Below, piece by piece: positions 1 through 10,229 of a stretch of 64,000 nt of DNA. Under the pieces are notes generated by a model. The model was not told the DNA's origin. It saw nothing but the letters and a program-made list of their open reading frames with translations, and did no database searches. Numbering within the stretch: position 1 is the first letter of the stretch; the number at the start of each line of letters is the position of its first letter. A program made the translations under genes and the position numbers. Source of the DNA: Pochonia chlamydosporia 170 (Eukaryota; Ascomycota; Sordariomycetes; Hypocreales; Clavicipitaceae); NCBI RefSeq assembly GCF_001653235.2, contig NW_019154047.1, positions 1 through 64,000 on the forward strand. Direction: 5' to 3'.

Positions 1-2250
1 GGGAATATGGATACGACATACAACATGACGACGAGCGCAGATGGGTCTGCAAGCCGTGTATTCAGAAGAACGACCCCAGACCTAAGAATTTCGTTGCTAT
101 TGGCCTTCAGAATGCGCTGAATCACTTATACAAGGATCACGGAATATCTGCACCAGATAACAAGACAAAGTCCGGCTTGCAAAAGAAAGCCGAGGAGAAG
201 CCAGGGAGCAAGAGGCCAAGATCGATTGTGGATATATGGAAGCTCGACCCTTTAAGACCTCGAGAACAGGCGATTGCCAACTCTATGATACGCGGATTTA
301 ATCGAAATCACTTTCAACGTCTCCTGATCGAGTGGATAGTCGACACGAATCAGCCCTTTAGTGTTGTTGAACATGAGAGACTCCGGGATATCTTCGAATA
401 CCTTAACCCTGCAGTCAAAGATCACGAACGCCAACATCTCTGATACCACAGTTCGCGCGCTCATCAACTCCGAATTTAAAAAGCACAAGGCGCGCGTCAT
501 TGAAGCCCTGCGAAAGAGCCCCGGCTTAATACACGTCAGCTTTGACGGATGGAGGGCGCGGAATCGACACTCGTTATACGGTATCGTGTGCTTCTTCAGG
601 GACGAGAATAGCAAGCCCCACAAGGTCGCTCTGGGGGTCCCCGAAGTCCGCAGACATTCGGGGAACAACATTGCAACAGAAGTCCTTTATACCATCGAGG
701 CTTTTGGCATCGAGGAGAATATTGGGTATTTTACCCTTGACAATGCCGAGAACAACGACACAGCACTTGAGGCTATTGGCAAAAAGCTCGGCTTCAATGG
801 CGCTCGAAGGCGAGGCCGCTGCTTCGGCCATATAGTCAATCTGTCTGCGAAGGCACTACTGTTCGGGAAGGATACAGACGCGTTCGAAGAACAACTTTCT
901 GGTGCAGAAGCGCTGTCTGAAGCCGAATACGAACTTTGGCGACAGAAAGGGCCGGTTGGGAAGCTCCATAATTTCGTCGTGGATGTTGATCGATCGGACA
1001 GACTGACATACCTGTTGAAAGAACTTCAAGAGTACGACATATCCATGTCGGACGATCCGAAAATACGGTCAAAAAGCCCCGTCTCGGTAGTGCTAGATAA
1101 CGATACGCGCTGGCTTTCCCAGCTCTATATGATCCGCCGCGCCTTGAGACTTCGAAGGTACTTCGAACTGCTAGTCGCGAAGTTCCGAATCCAATGGGAG
1201 GAGGAGAATACATCAAAAAGAACTGGCCAGTTGAAAAAGTCGGCTGTCCGGCCTCGAATCCTTAGAGACGAGAACCAACTTACGGCCAACGATTGGTCTG
1301 TACTTCAACACTTCGCGACGATCCTTGGATACTATGAAGATGCAGTCAAGACTCTAGAAGGCGACGGTTTAATCAGGAAACGCAAGAGGGGTTATACTGG
1401 TTCATATGGAAACGTTTGGGATGTGATCAATGGGTTTGAATTCCTGCTTGGCAAGCTCGAAAAATATAAGGCGATGGCAAAAGATTTTCCTGACCCCGAA
1501 CAGTTCAGGATCGGCATAAATATGGCCTGGGAGAAATTAGACAAGTATTACACTATTCTCGACACAACACCGATATATTATACCGCCCTCGCACTCCACC
1601 CGGCATACAGATGGGGATGGTTCGAGCAGGCCTGGGTACATAAGCCCGACTGGATCAGATCTGCAAAAAGGATAGTTCAAGAAGTGTGGGACGAGTCCTA
1701 TCGAGATTTCCATATTGTGGTGGCCTCAAATGACGAGCCTGTTGCAAAACGACAGAAGCAATACTACAATGCCTTCGAAGAGCATTGCGAACAGTCCCGT
1801 ATCGACTCCATACAGACAGAGCCTCTACTGGACGACGACACGATTGGCGACGAATACGAACGATGGCAATCGAGCCATGAGAGCACTGACAAGACTGTGC
1901 GAGATCCGATAGCGTATTGGCATGAGAAGCGCCTGCAATACCCTCGTCTCTCCCGAATGGCCCTCGACTTTGTCACAATACAATCAATGTCTGCAGAATG
2001 TGAGAGGATGTTCTCGGCAGCAGGGCAGATGGTTGTTCCCCAACGGTGCAATCTTCAGGCGCAAACAGTTGGGATGTGTCAGGTATTGAGGTCGTGGTTT
2101 CGGGCAGGCATTATCAACGACCTAGATCCGTTATTTCTCTCGATCATAGAGGAGAAGAAAGAGCTCGAGGGCATCCATCTTAATGATGATGAGTTCAGAA
2201 GACGGGAGCTATCGTGGCTCGCTGCCGCGGCGAAAACAGCTGGCCATTGA
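1..2250 (+). pseudogene. hAT transposase, copy A, 5' partial with 1-nt frameshift
   Basis: Reading starts inside the BED-type zinc finger (cysteine pair CKPC, then the His pair in HLYKDH), continues through the RNase H-like catalytic core (GYFTLDNAENND, then the RCFGHIVNL segment), and ends with the hAT dimerisation region (YPRLSRMALDF, SAECERMFSAAG). Compared with copy B there is one extra A at about 417 (CAAAG versus CAAG), which splits the protein after 'NPAVK'; the rest is open to the stop at 2250. The two copies agree in amino acid sequence wherever both are in frame. The indel lies in an A run, so a sequencing or assembly error is as likely as a real mutation. About 90 N-terminal codons lie left of the window. 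Confidence 0.88.
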
Positions 2251-2778
2251 AGAGGCGATTCGAGTGCTACAAGAGTGAATGAAGGGAAGGGGACGGGAGC
2301 AGCCGAAGGTAGATTCGCACCAGAGGAGCCTCGGGAAGCCCTACTTGTTGTACCAGCCAGCAAAAGTGGACATCACCTCCTTCTAAGAGGGAGGTATTTG
2401 TTAGAATATGTCGTCTCTGACACTTTTTAATGCGAGGGGATGGTTAGCGTCACTGTGGCCAACCCTGACACGGGCGCGATGAGATCAACTCAAGAGATAA
2501 TGCCACTATATTGCACGAAAACCAAGATGAAGAGGAAAGAGGTATGAGCAAGCGCGTGGACGTGTAGACGCGTTAACTTAGTGCCATCATGCGCTGCCCC
2601 ACTACGCCGCGACTCTGGATGATGCCGCCACAAACCTCCATCCACTGAAGTCAACTACACTTAAATCAACTACATTTGAGGTGTCCGTTGATACACTACA
2701 TTCAAAGTTTCATTACTAATCTACACTTACTCTAAATTGACAGATGCCGTGTAGTTGATTTAGTTGATTGGGTCTCTG
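1..2778 (+). mobile_element. hAT DNA transposon copy A, left part outside window
   Basis: This is the right-hand ~2.8 kb of a hAT element whose complete sister lies inverted at 26439-30209. The right terminus is TTGATTGGGTCTCTG, ending at 2778, which is the reverse complement of the left terminus of copy B. Close to the end are repeated TAGTTGAT/ATCAACTA subterminal motifs, as expected for hAT transposase binding regions. The left end and the matching target-site duplication lie outside the window; if an 8-bp duplication exists, its right copy would be 2779-2786 (GCGGCCGC). The element interrupts a gypsy retrotransposon: the protease reading frame coming from the right reads into the terminal repeat and stops there. 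Nearly identical sequence to copy B implies recent transposition. Confidence 0.9.
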
Positions 2779-3332
2779 GCGGCCGCGCCGTGCCCTCGGC
2801 GCTTCCTCCCTCGGCGGCACTCTGCCGCAAACACAGCCGCCGGCACAACACGGGCGGCTCGGATCGCCTTTACCCCTTCGGGCTCTTCCTGTCCTAAGAG
2901 CCGTATGGTAATGCCGGCAACCCCGTGGTAGACTCGCTGTTCAGCCGCGTCGTATACCACCTTGTTCTTCTTCATCCACGGCCGGCCCAGGAACACATCT
3001 TGGCCTAACCGCGGAACGACATAAGCAAAGATGCGTTCGTCGTATCCTCCAGTCTCCATCATAAAGACTACAATCCCTGGCGACATCACGTCTTTAGTCG
3101 CCTCGGAAAACCCACCTAACCGCCTTGGATTCCTGTCGATAAATGGAATCCGCAGTCTCTTAACTGCAGCTTCGTCGATTATGGCGTAGCAGTCACATCC
3201 GGTATCAACAAGGGCGCGCACCTGAATACCTCTATTAACCCGTGCTTCGATCAGCACCGGGTCACTATTCATCTGAGGCCGAAACTCTGCCCAACTCTGG
3301 ATGTCCGCCTTGGTTGGCCCCGAGGCCCGCAT
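2760..3332 (-). pseudogene. Retrotransposon aspartic protease / start of Pol, truncated by hAT insertion
   Basis: The retropepsin motif is clear: 'ALVDTGCDCYAII' carries the catalytic Asp-Thr-Gly, and 'VFLGRPWMKKNKVVYD' matches the second conserved block (ILG-type, here FLG) of Ty3/gypsy proteases. The frame differs from gag by -1, so Pol was probably made by ribosomal frameshifting near the gag stop at 3344. The reading frame runs across the junction at 2778/2779 and stops at 2760 inside the hAT terminal repeat, so the last few residues are transposon-derived. The remainder of Pol is displaced beyond the hAT element. Confidence 0.85.
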
Positions 3333-3343
3333 TCGCCTCGAGG

Positions 3344-4471
3344 CTATTCTTTTCCCGCCCCTTCATCTTCACTCGTCTCGGACGTGGGTTCCGAACTGTC
3401 TGACGCCTTGGGCTTGCTCGCCCGACCGACTTTAGCCTTGCCTTTCTTCTGATTTCCTGGAAACACCACTTGGGCTGGGCAACTCGCAACAAAATGGCCT
3501 GTCCGCCCGCAACGATAGCACCGTCGTTCGTTCCGCGGCAATTCTGGCTTCTCGGCAGTCTTGTTTACCCCCGCCATCTTTATGTCACCGTCCTGGTCCT
3601 GTGATGAATGTTGGCCATGCTGATAACCTCCTGAGCGAGCCTTCTCTTCTTTTGGCACGGAACCTCCACGGGCTTCTAGCTTCTCCAGTTTCCCAGCAAT
3701 TTCCTGAACTCGGCTTAGCCATTCCTGATATAACGTGGGTAGGTGCGCAGTAACCAAGCATCGTTGCAGTTGCGAGCTTAAGGCGTTCTCAAGGAACACA
3801 ATCTTTGCGCTGTCTGGCCAGTCGCCTCCCCCTGCTTCCGCCAAGGCTTGTTCAAACCGGGGAAGGAATGTGGCCAGCGACTGATCTTCGCGCTGACGTA
3901 GAGTCCTCAGTGAGGTCGCTGCTCGTGACTGGATATTACTGTCCTTATACGTGCGGTCAAGGTATCGCATTAACTCGTGGGGGTCAAAATTGCCGCCTGG
4001 CCCACCTGCCGCGTAAAACGTGGCCACGACCTGTTGTGGTTTTTCTTCTAGGCACGAATTAATAAGATACCACAAGTCTCGGTTCCCGTTATAATAGTGT
4101 GCATCGAGTTCTAGCTTGTCTCTCATCTGCCTTGCCCAGGCCGCATAACCTTTCCGGGAGCCATTGTACTTTGGCGGGTTTGGCAATGGTTTCCTCTTGT
4201 TAGGGCTCCCATTTGACTGTTGCGGAAGCTGCGCAGCATCGATGCCGAACAAGCTCTCGCTTGGCGTTCGCGTTGGAAGCGGTGGTTGAAGTCCTTCCTG
4301 AGGTTGCGGCGCCGTCGTGCTGTTGGCGAGATGCTGCGTTAACGCCGCCAACTGGGCTTGCAAGGGCCCCAAGCTTGCATTGATCGCTTCATGAATACGA
4401 TGGTCGATCCACTGGTGCTGGGACGTAGGACTATCACCGGACTGTGTTTGCTGCTCCATCATAGCGGTCAT
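3344..4471 (-). CDS. Retrotransposon Gag polyprotein
   Basis: A 375-residue structural protein of an LTR retrotransposon, which would form the nucleocapsid of the intracellular virus-like particle. The N-terminal part is glutamine-rich and likely helical. The centre (about residues 100-245) matches the retrotransposon gag domain pattern: aromatic/basic stretch with 'YAAWARQMRDKL', then 'YLDRTYKDSN' and 'LRTLRQREDQSLATFLPRF'. A CCHC zinc knuckle follows near residue 318 (CYRCGRTGHFVASC, spacing CX2CX4HX4C). The C-terminus is Ser/Glu-rich. The first ATG at 4471 follows a ~40-nt leader after the LTR end. The frame is intact; whether it is expressed cannot be judged, because the element is broken downstream. 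Confidence 0.85.
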   Translation of the reverse strand: MTAMMEQQTQSGDSPTSQHQWIDHRIHEAINASLGPLQAQLAALTQHLANSTTAPQPQEGLQPPLPTRTPSESLFGIDAAQLPQQSNGSPNKRKPLPNPPKYNGSRKGYAAWARQMRDKLELDAHYYNGNRDLWYLINSCLEEKPQQVVATFYAAGGPGGNFDPHELMRYLDRTYKDSNIQSRAATSLRTLRQREDQSLATFLPRFEQALAEAGGGDWPDSAKIVFLENALSSQLQRCLVTAHLPTLYQEWLSRVQEIAGKLEKLEARGGSVPKEEKARSGGYQHGQHSSQDQDGDIKMAGVNKTAEKPELPRNERRCYRCGRTGHFVASCPAQVVFPGNQKKGKAKVGRASKPKASDSSEPTSETSEDEGAGKE

Positions 4472-4512
4472 GCGACAGGTTCCGCGATAGTAGATTGATT
4501 GAGCTTTAGATA

Positions 4513-4747
4513 TGTAAGGGGCTGCGCCGCTGTTTGTTCAACATAAGGGTGCCGTATGATTGTCTATCTAAAGCTAGGGAGAAAGAAAGGAGAAGAGCAA
4601 GCTCGAGGCTCGCCTCGAGCTTGCGCAGTTAAGTTGCAGTGGCAACTTAGGCGAAATTAATCCAATTACACAACCGACCGTCTGCACGGCGCCGAAGCTC
4701 CGGGCCCGGCAGAGCCGGGTCCACAGCATCGGGCATAGCCCGTGACA
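4513..4747 (-). repeat. LTR of the gypsy element
   Basis: On the minus strand this segment starts TGTCACGGGC and ends in TTACA, giving the TG...CA ends of an LTR. The ends are imperfect inverted repeats of each other (TGTAAGGGGCTGCGCC versus TGTCACGGGCTATGCC). It lies immediately upstream of the gag leader. The 5 bases outside it (CTGGG, 4748-4752) are the candidate target duplication; the partner LTR is outside the window, so the boundaries are inferred. Confidence 0.6.
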
Positions 4748-4997
4748 CTGGGCCTGTGCTCGATATGGTCGAAGCTAAAATACAGCGGGACCAAGCGTAT
4801 AAGAATGGACGACTCTAGCGACTCGGCCTCCCTAGTACCCGGATATACCCGGAAAAAACGCGAGTTTCTTGCGGCAAGGGGAAGAAGTAGTGCGAGAGGA
4901 CCCATAGCGACTCATCAAGATTTCGGAGCACTAAAGGGCCAAATGTGATTGGCCGAGAGGGCAAAGATCACGTGCAAAGTCTTCACAGGGTAGAGCA

Positions 4998-5088
4998 TAG
5001 AGACCTTTCGTTCCTCAAGGCATAGAGACCTTTCGTTCCTCAAGGCATTCACAGGGTAGAGCATAGAGACCTTTCGTTCCTCAAGGCA
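4998..5088. repeat. 25-bp tandem/near-tandem repeat, three copies
   Basis: TAGAGACCTTTCGTTCCTCAAGGCA minus its last bases occurs at 4998-5022, 5023-5047 and 5064-5088. The third copy is preceded by a second copy of TTCACAGGGTAGAGCA, so the larger unit (~41 bp) is also duplicated. A closely related core recurs in the 93-bp tandem repeat at 40917-41102. The rest of 4748-5120 contains no convincing gene. Confidence 0.9.
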
Positions 5089-5331
5089 TGAGGGTTTGGT
5101 GCAGGCTTGACAAATAAGTTTCTACTATTGGTCTAAATTTTGTATGGGAAATCGCCAAAGAAGGCTGGATTGGTTGGTGGCTCTAGAAAAGTGGGTAAAG
5201 GACAGCCACCGTCTGTCGGTGCTTTGTTTACTTCTCTGTTTACAATCGCTAAATTTGCCCATCGATCTGTTCGTTTGCTTGGCCAGCAGCCTTTCTTCCA
5301 TTATTGAAACAGATGTACCGTATGGTTGGGT

Positions 5332-8300
5332 ATGGATTATGATTCTAGGGGTAATATTAGTCCTAGATCTGAATTGGGAGTCCATTGCCCGTCGTGCGAC
5401 CGAACAAAACCACCAAGTAATTTCGTTAGCAGGAGGAAATCTGCCAATCCAACTACGACCTGTCTGGAATGCCGGGACCACCGCAATTCCGAGGTAACTG
5501 ACACCATTGATATACTATATATGCCTCCCTAACCTGATCAAGCGTGCCAGGTCCAAAGGTGCCGTCCTTACATTGAGAAACCTGGCCGTCCGTCCTACCT
5601 CAGCTGAGAGATCTGCCCCGAAAAGAACCGACAGAGACGCTGGCCTATCGCCTCCTAACCAGAGATCTGGAACCCAACCTACATCGCCAGAGAAGCTACG
5701 GCAACAACATACAGCTAGGAGTTTGTTCGGAGAGCCAGGCAGCCAGCCGCAGATAGTGCTGGGGACGCCAATCCCACCAATCCAAGCGAGCTCGCGGCTC
5801 TTCCGGGCTCTAGCTCCCTCACCGCCTGTGCCGCCCTCGACCGATCCTGTCGCCTCACATTCTGATCCATCTACTGTCCGAAGCAGCACGACTGGTGTGG
5901 ACTACTCTTACCTGGCTGTTAGGTTCCACAAGGGCGGGAAGGACTCGCAAGATGATGCCTCCAAGGCCGGCGCCAGGGCCAAGCAGGCCACTATTCGGCG
6001 CGACCATCGTTCACGACGCCGTGCAGGGGAGGCTGTGTCACTAACTCCCACAATCTCTCAACTCGGCGTCTTTGAAGGCTCTGATGGTCCTGGAGAAGGT
6101 ATCCTTGTGCTGTGGTCCCGGCAGTTTGTTCAAGCTAACCACGGAACGTAGATGGGAGTCAAGATCGACTGCAGCCAAATGGGCTTCTAGATAGGGATGG
6201 AATAACCAAGGAAGCGGATGACAGGGGACAGTTCTCTGAATCTGATGTTGACGTCGAGGACTATTTCAACTTGCTGCTTTCACCTGCTCGACCACGGAAG
6301 TACCTCGAACACTTAGGGGTAGAGTCTGATTCCGATCTAGGGGACGAAGACGAGAACGATGATAGCAATGCCTTGGACGAAAGCCCTCTTCGCCATTGCT
6401 CGCGGCAGCCTTCCACAAAGCCAGGGCCTCGTCGCCGTGCTCGCCGTGCTCGCCGTGGTCCTGCCCCTGGTACAGGAGGGCGGCCAAAAAAATCTCAAAG
6501 GCAAACTCGATCGTCGGGGCCGCCACGACGGTACCGGAGTCCAGTGATGATTCCACCTGAAGAATCGGCCGTATTTCGCGCACAAGATCCGGTGTGGAAT
6601 GGGGACCTGGACGCTTGCGCCTTGACTTGTCGTGATAAAGCAATGCTCCGTGAGTTCTGGACAAAGCTGGACAATGACCAAATGCAATTTTGTGGTCGAT
6701 GTCAAGAGCGTTGGTTCCAGATGAAGATCGATTCTGATGGCATTTGTGCGCGTTGCTGTCGAAAGGATGATAAACGCGGCCCTGAAGAGCCGTACTTCTT
6801 CTCTGTGGACAACCAGTTGGATTTTGGCTCCGTACCGACTCAATTGCCTCAGCTTACACCTACTGAAGAGTCTTTAATAGGCCGTGTTCACGTCCACGTG
6901 AATATTATGCTTGTGCGGGGCCAGCAGTACAAATATCGGGGACATGTTGGCTTGGTGTACAACCAACTCCCGCTTTTGCCGCGGGAGTTGAACACTGTAT
7001 TACTCCGTCCTTCCAATACGTCGTCCCATGCAAACCTTAGCCGGCAATTCACCCGCCAGTTCCGTGTACGCCGCCAGCCAGTTGCCATATGGCTTAACTA
7101 CCTCCGGCGCCATCATCCTGGCTATCGATGCATCGTCATCGACGAAGAGCGGCTGAGTCAATTGCCTCAAGATGCCAATGTCCTGGATGCCATCCCCCAG
7201 AGCCAGGTGGAGGCTGCCGAAGTTGGACCCGAGGAAGATGAGGAGGCAGAACCGGATCTGGAGGACGAGGCTGCGGTGCCGGACCTTTTGGCCAAGGACA
7301 CGGAGCTCGATGCTCTGCGGTCTATTCTTGCCGGAGAACCAGAAGCTGAACCAAGGCTTTCCACAAGCTTCCAGGAGCAGGTGCAGCACGAGCTGCAGCT
7401 TCCGAATATACGGCGCACACCCATTAATGAGTTCAATCGCTCTCATGCCCTACTCTCCTTAGCTTTTCCCTGCCTCTTTCCTGACGGGAGAGCCGACTTT
7501 GTTGAGCCTCGGCTACGGTCAATTGACTACAAGGACTACATCGAGCACGCGATGCGCTGGCATGACGGGCGTTTTGCACGCCACCCGACCTTCCGCTTCG
7601 TCGCCTTCAACACACTAATGCGGTCACAAGCACGTGCACGGTCCAAATTCTTCGTGAAGCAACATGATGGCACCCGCGAACCGCTCACGCGAGAGCAGCT
7701 TATTCAGGCTCTCGAACACAGCGATGACCCCGAGGCGCAGGCGTTGATCAACTCGATCACAAGACACGCGGTGTCTATTCGCGGTACGCGGCCCTTCTGG
7801 AACAGAAAAAGGCAGGACCTCGAGGCCTATGCCTATAACCTTGGTTGTCCCGGCGCATTCATCACATTTAGCCCGGCCGATTTGCACTGGCGGAGCCTCT
7901 ACCAACACATGCCCCAATATGAAGACTGGCTAGCCGCCTCCGAGCCGGAGAGGATGGCTCTTTCGCGCCGACTATTGCGCCAGAACCCTCACATTGCTGC
8001 TTTCCATTTCCACCGCCGATACTGCTTCTTTCGAGACGTCGTGTTGAGGACAAAATTCAACATCACGGATTACTGGGATCGGTATGAATGGCAAGGACGT
8101 GGTAGTCCTCACAACCATGGCTTGTACTGGATGGAGAAATGCCCTGGAGCCGACATGGAGGACGAGGCTGCTCGTGATGTATTTGCGCGCACGTGGGGAT
8201 TCCACATCACTGCCATTAACCCGGAGCCGAGTAGGACTATGCCTCAGGGCGAGGGTAACCCCCTGAGCGTAGATCCGCTGAGCACAGAAATGACGTTCCT

Positions 8301-9450
8301 GCGGCTCTCACAAATCGTCAACCGTTGCCAGCGTCACAGGTGCAATACCACGTACTGCTTGCGTGTAAGGAAAAGAACGGGCGACCTAGCGAGGGATATG
8401 GAAGGCGCTGCTGCAGATATCGAGGCGACCAATGCGGCCAGCCCAGAGAGGGAGTGTCGTTTTGACTTTCCCCGTGCCTTGCGGGAGCTGGCCGCAGTGA
8501 TCAGGAAGGAAGGCAAGTCGTACTACGTCTTCGAGGCGGCCCGGAATGACAACCTCATGAACCACTTCAATCCTGCCATCATCCTAGGCTGGCTAGCTAA
8601 TATCGACATATCTCCTTGCACCAGCTTACAGGCGGTCATTACCTACGCTGCCAAGTATTGCAGCAAATCTGAGAAGAAGACCGAACCTTACTGTAAGCTC
8701 GCAGACCAAGTTTTGCCGCACACGGCACACCTTCAACCCCTATTATCCTTCTCCTCCCGCCTTATGAATAAGCTGATTGCCGAGAGGGATTACTCGGCGC
8801 AGGAGATTTCCCATCTGCTGCTTAACATTCCTCTGCAGGAAGGCACGCGGATGGTGGTCTCCGTGGACTGCCGTCCGTTGGAGCAGCATGCACGTTCGTA
8901 TCGCGTCGATGAAGATGTCAACGAGACCGTCGGCAGCTACAGGAAATATCTGGAGAGAAGTGACCAACATGAGGATGTAACCTACCTCGAGTATCTGCAA
9001 TCGTACAATCTCAAGACGTGGAGGAGACTCGCTGCCAACGCGAAGAAGAGAGTCCTGTCTTACTTCCCTCGATACAGGTCCATGGAGGCATCTCCGCAGT
9101 TTAATGACTTCTGCCGTGTGAAATTAATGATGGTGCATCCCCATCGCTCTCCACAAGAGTTGCTCATTGTGGGCGCGCTGCGGTTCGATTCCTTCGCGGC
9201 TGCGTACAAGTTTTGCAGAGAGCACCATGGCACCCATGCGGACGACCATTATGGGGAGCCAGATACAAATGAATTGAGGGCAGAGGACGATGAATTTGAG
9301 CTTGAGATCCATAAAGACCCCACCGTGGAGGAGGACTGGCATGAACTCGCCCGCATGCTGCCTGACCGGCCGCTGGAGGAAGAGGATATCGACATGCTCG
9401 GCCGCCGAGACATCGACATCAATTATGATTCACGTTGGACGGTATACCGA
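5332..9450 (+). pseudogene. Helitron RepHel, N-terminal and rolling-circle Rep part
   Basis: Rolling-circle replication initiator that nicks and rejoins transposon DNA. The model has two introns: 5494-5542 and 6099-6151, both GT-AG with CTAAC branch sites and frame-preserving. Exon 1 starts at ATG 5332 and encodes a small zinc-finger-like cysteine pair motif (CPSC ... CLEC). Exon 3 carries a cysteine-rich DUF6570-like segment (CGRCQ ... CARCC), then the Helitron Rep domain: the HUH motif in 'GSPHNHGLYW' (about 8101-8130) and the two catalytic tyrosines in 'YAAKYCSK' (about 8644-8667). The frame ends at 9453, and the helicase continues in another frame from about 9445, so an apparent 1-nt insertion (ACGGTAT) separates them. 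This copy therefore looks inactive. Confidence 0.85.
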
Positions 9451-10228
9451 TGATGGTATTCTCAACGGCGACTACTGGAAGCAACAAAAAACGGGAAACC
9501 CCCTTGACCTTGATGTGGATCATCAGCCCTTGGAAGCTCGCGATTCCCTAAATCGAGACCAGCGCCTAGTGTATGATACGGTGATGGACCACTTTCTGAA
9601 TCAGGAGCCTTCTCAGTTGTTGCTCCATGTAGATGGTGGAGGTGGTACTGGCAAGTCATACCTCATTAATCTGCTCTCCGCGCACCTCCAAGCTGCGGCT
9701 GGCGGGAGAGGGACACCTGTTTGGCGTGCCGCGCCCACTGGCGTCGCGGGAAATCAGATATCGGGCACTACCTTGCATTCCCTGTTACACCTCCCAATCA
9801 ATAAGGACTTCAAGCCCCTCTCAGCCATTGATAAGGCCCAGCTCCAGAAGACGCTCAAGGACTTCAAGTATCTGATCATCGATGAGAAGAGCATGCTGGG
9901 ACTGCGACAGCTATCCTGGGTCGATGACCGTCTGCGCGAGGCGTTCCCGAATAGGAACGAGGAATTCTTTGGTGGACTAAATATACTGTTGGTTGGCGAC
10001 TTCTTTCAACTTCCCCCCGTGCTGCAGAAGCCGCTTTACTACGACAAGGAGGTACGAGGAGTGGAGATCAAAGGCAGGAACGCGTATAGACACTTCGATA
10101 AATCGGTCTTCTTGAAAATTGTCCAGCGGCAACGGGGCGACGAACAGAAGGCGTTTCGCACAGCTCTCGGGGAATTACGGCTGCTCCAACTATCGGTGGA
10201 GTCCTGGAACTTGCTGGATAGACACGCT
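9451..10228 (+). pseudogene. Helitron RepHel, helicase N-terminal part (Pif1-like)
   Basis: The frame downstream of the frameshift encodes the first half of a superfamily 1B helicase. Walker A is 'GGGGTGKSYL' (about 9633-9662), Walker B is 'LIIDEKSML' (about 9869-9895), and 'NILLVGDFFQLPPV' matches motif III of Pif1/Helitron helicases. Coding breaks off in 'SWNLLDRHA' where the hAT is inserted at about 10229. The continuation resumes at 12940 with 'AWLSSTAW' in the same frame once the insertion and one copy of the target duplication are ignored. Confidence 0.88.
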
Positions 10229-10229
10229 A

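Larger units (their letters stand above)
2779..4747 (-). mobile_element. Ty3/gypsy LTR retrotransposon fragment (LTR-gag-protease)
   Basis: Read on the minus strand the order is LTR (4747-4513), leader, gag (4471-3344), retropepsin (3332 onward), and then interruption by hAT copy A at 2778. The reverse transcriptase, RNase H, integrase and second LTR would lie left of the hAT element, outside the window. The gag to protease change of frame is in the -1 direction, as in many Ty3/gypsy elements. Assignment to gypsy rather than copia rests on the separate gag frame and the style of the protease; the polymerase that would settle it is not visible. Confidence 0.8.
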
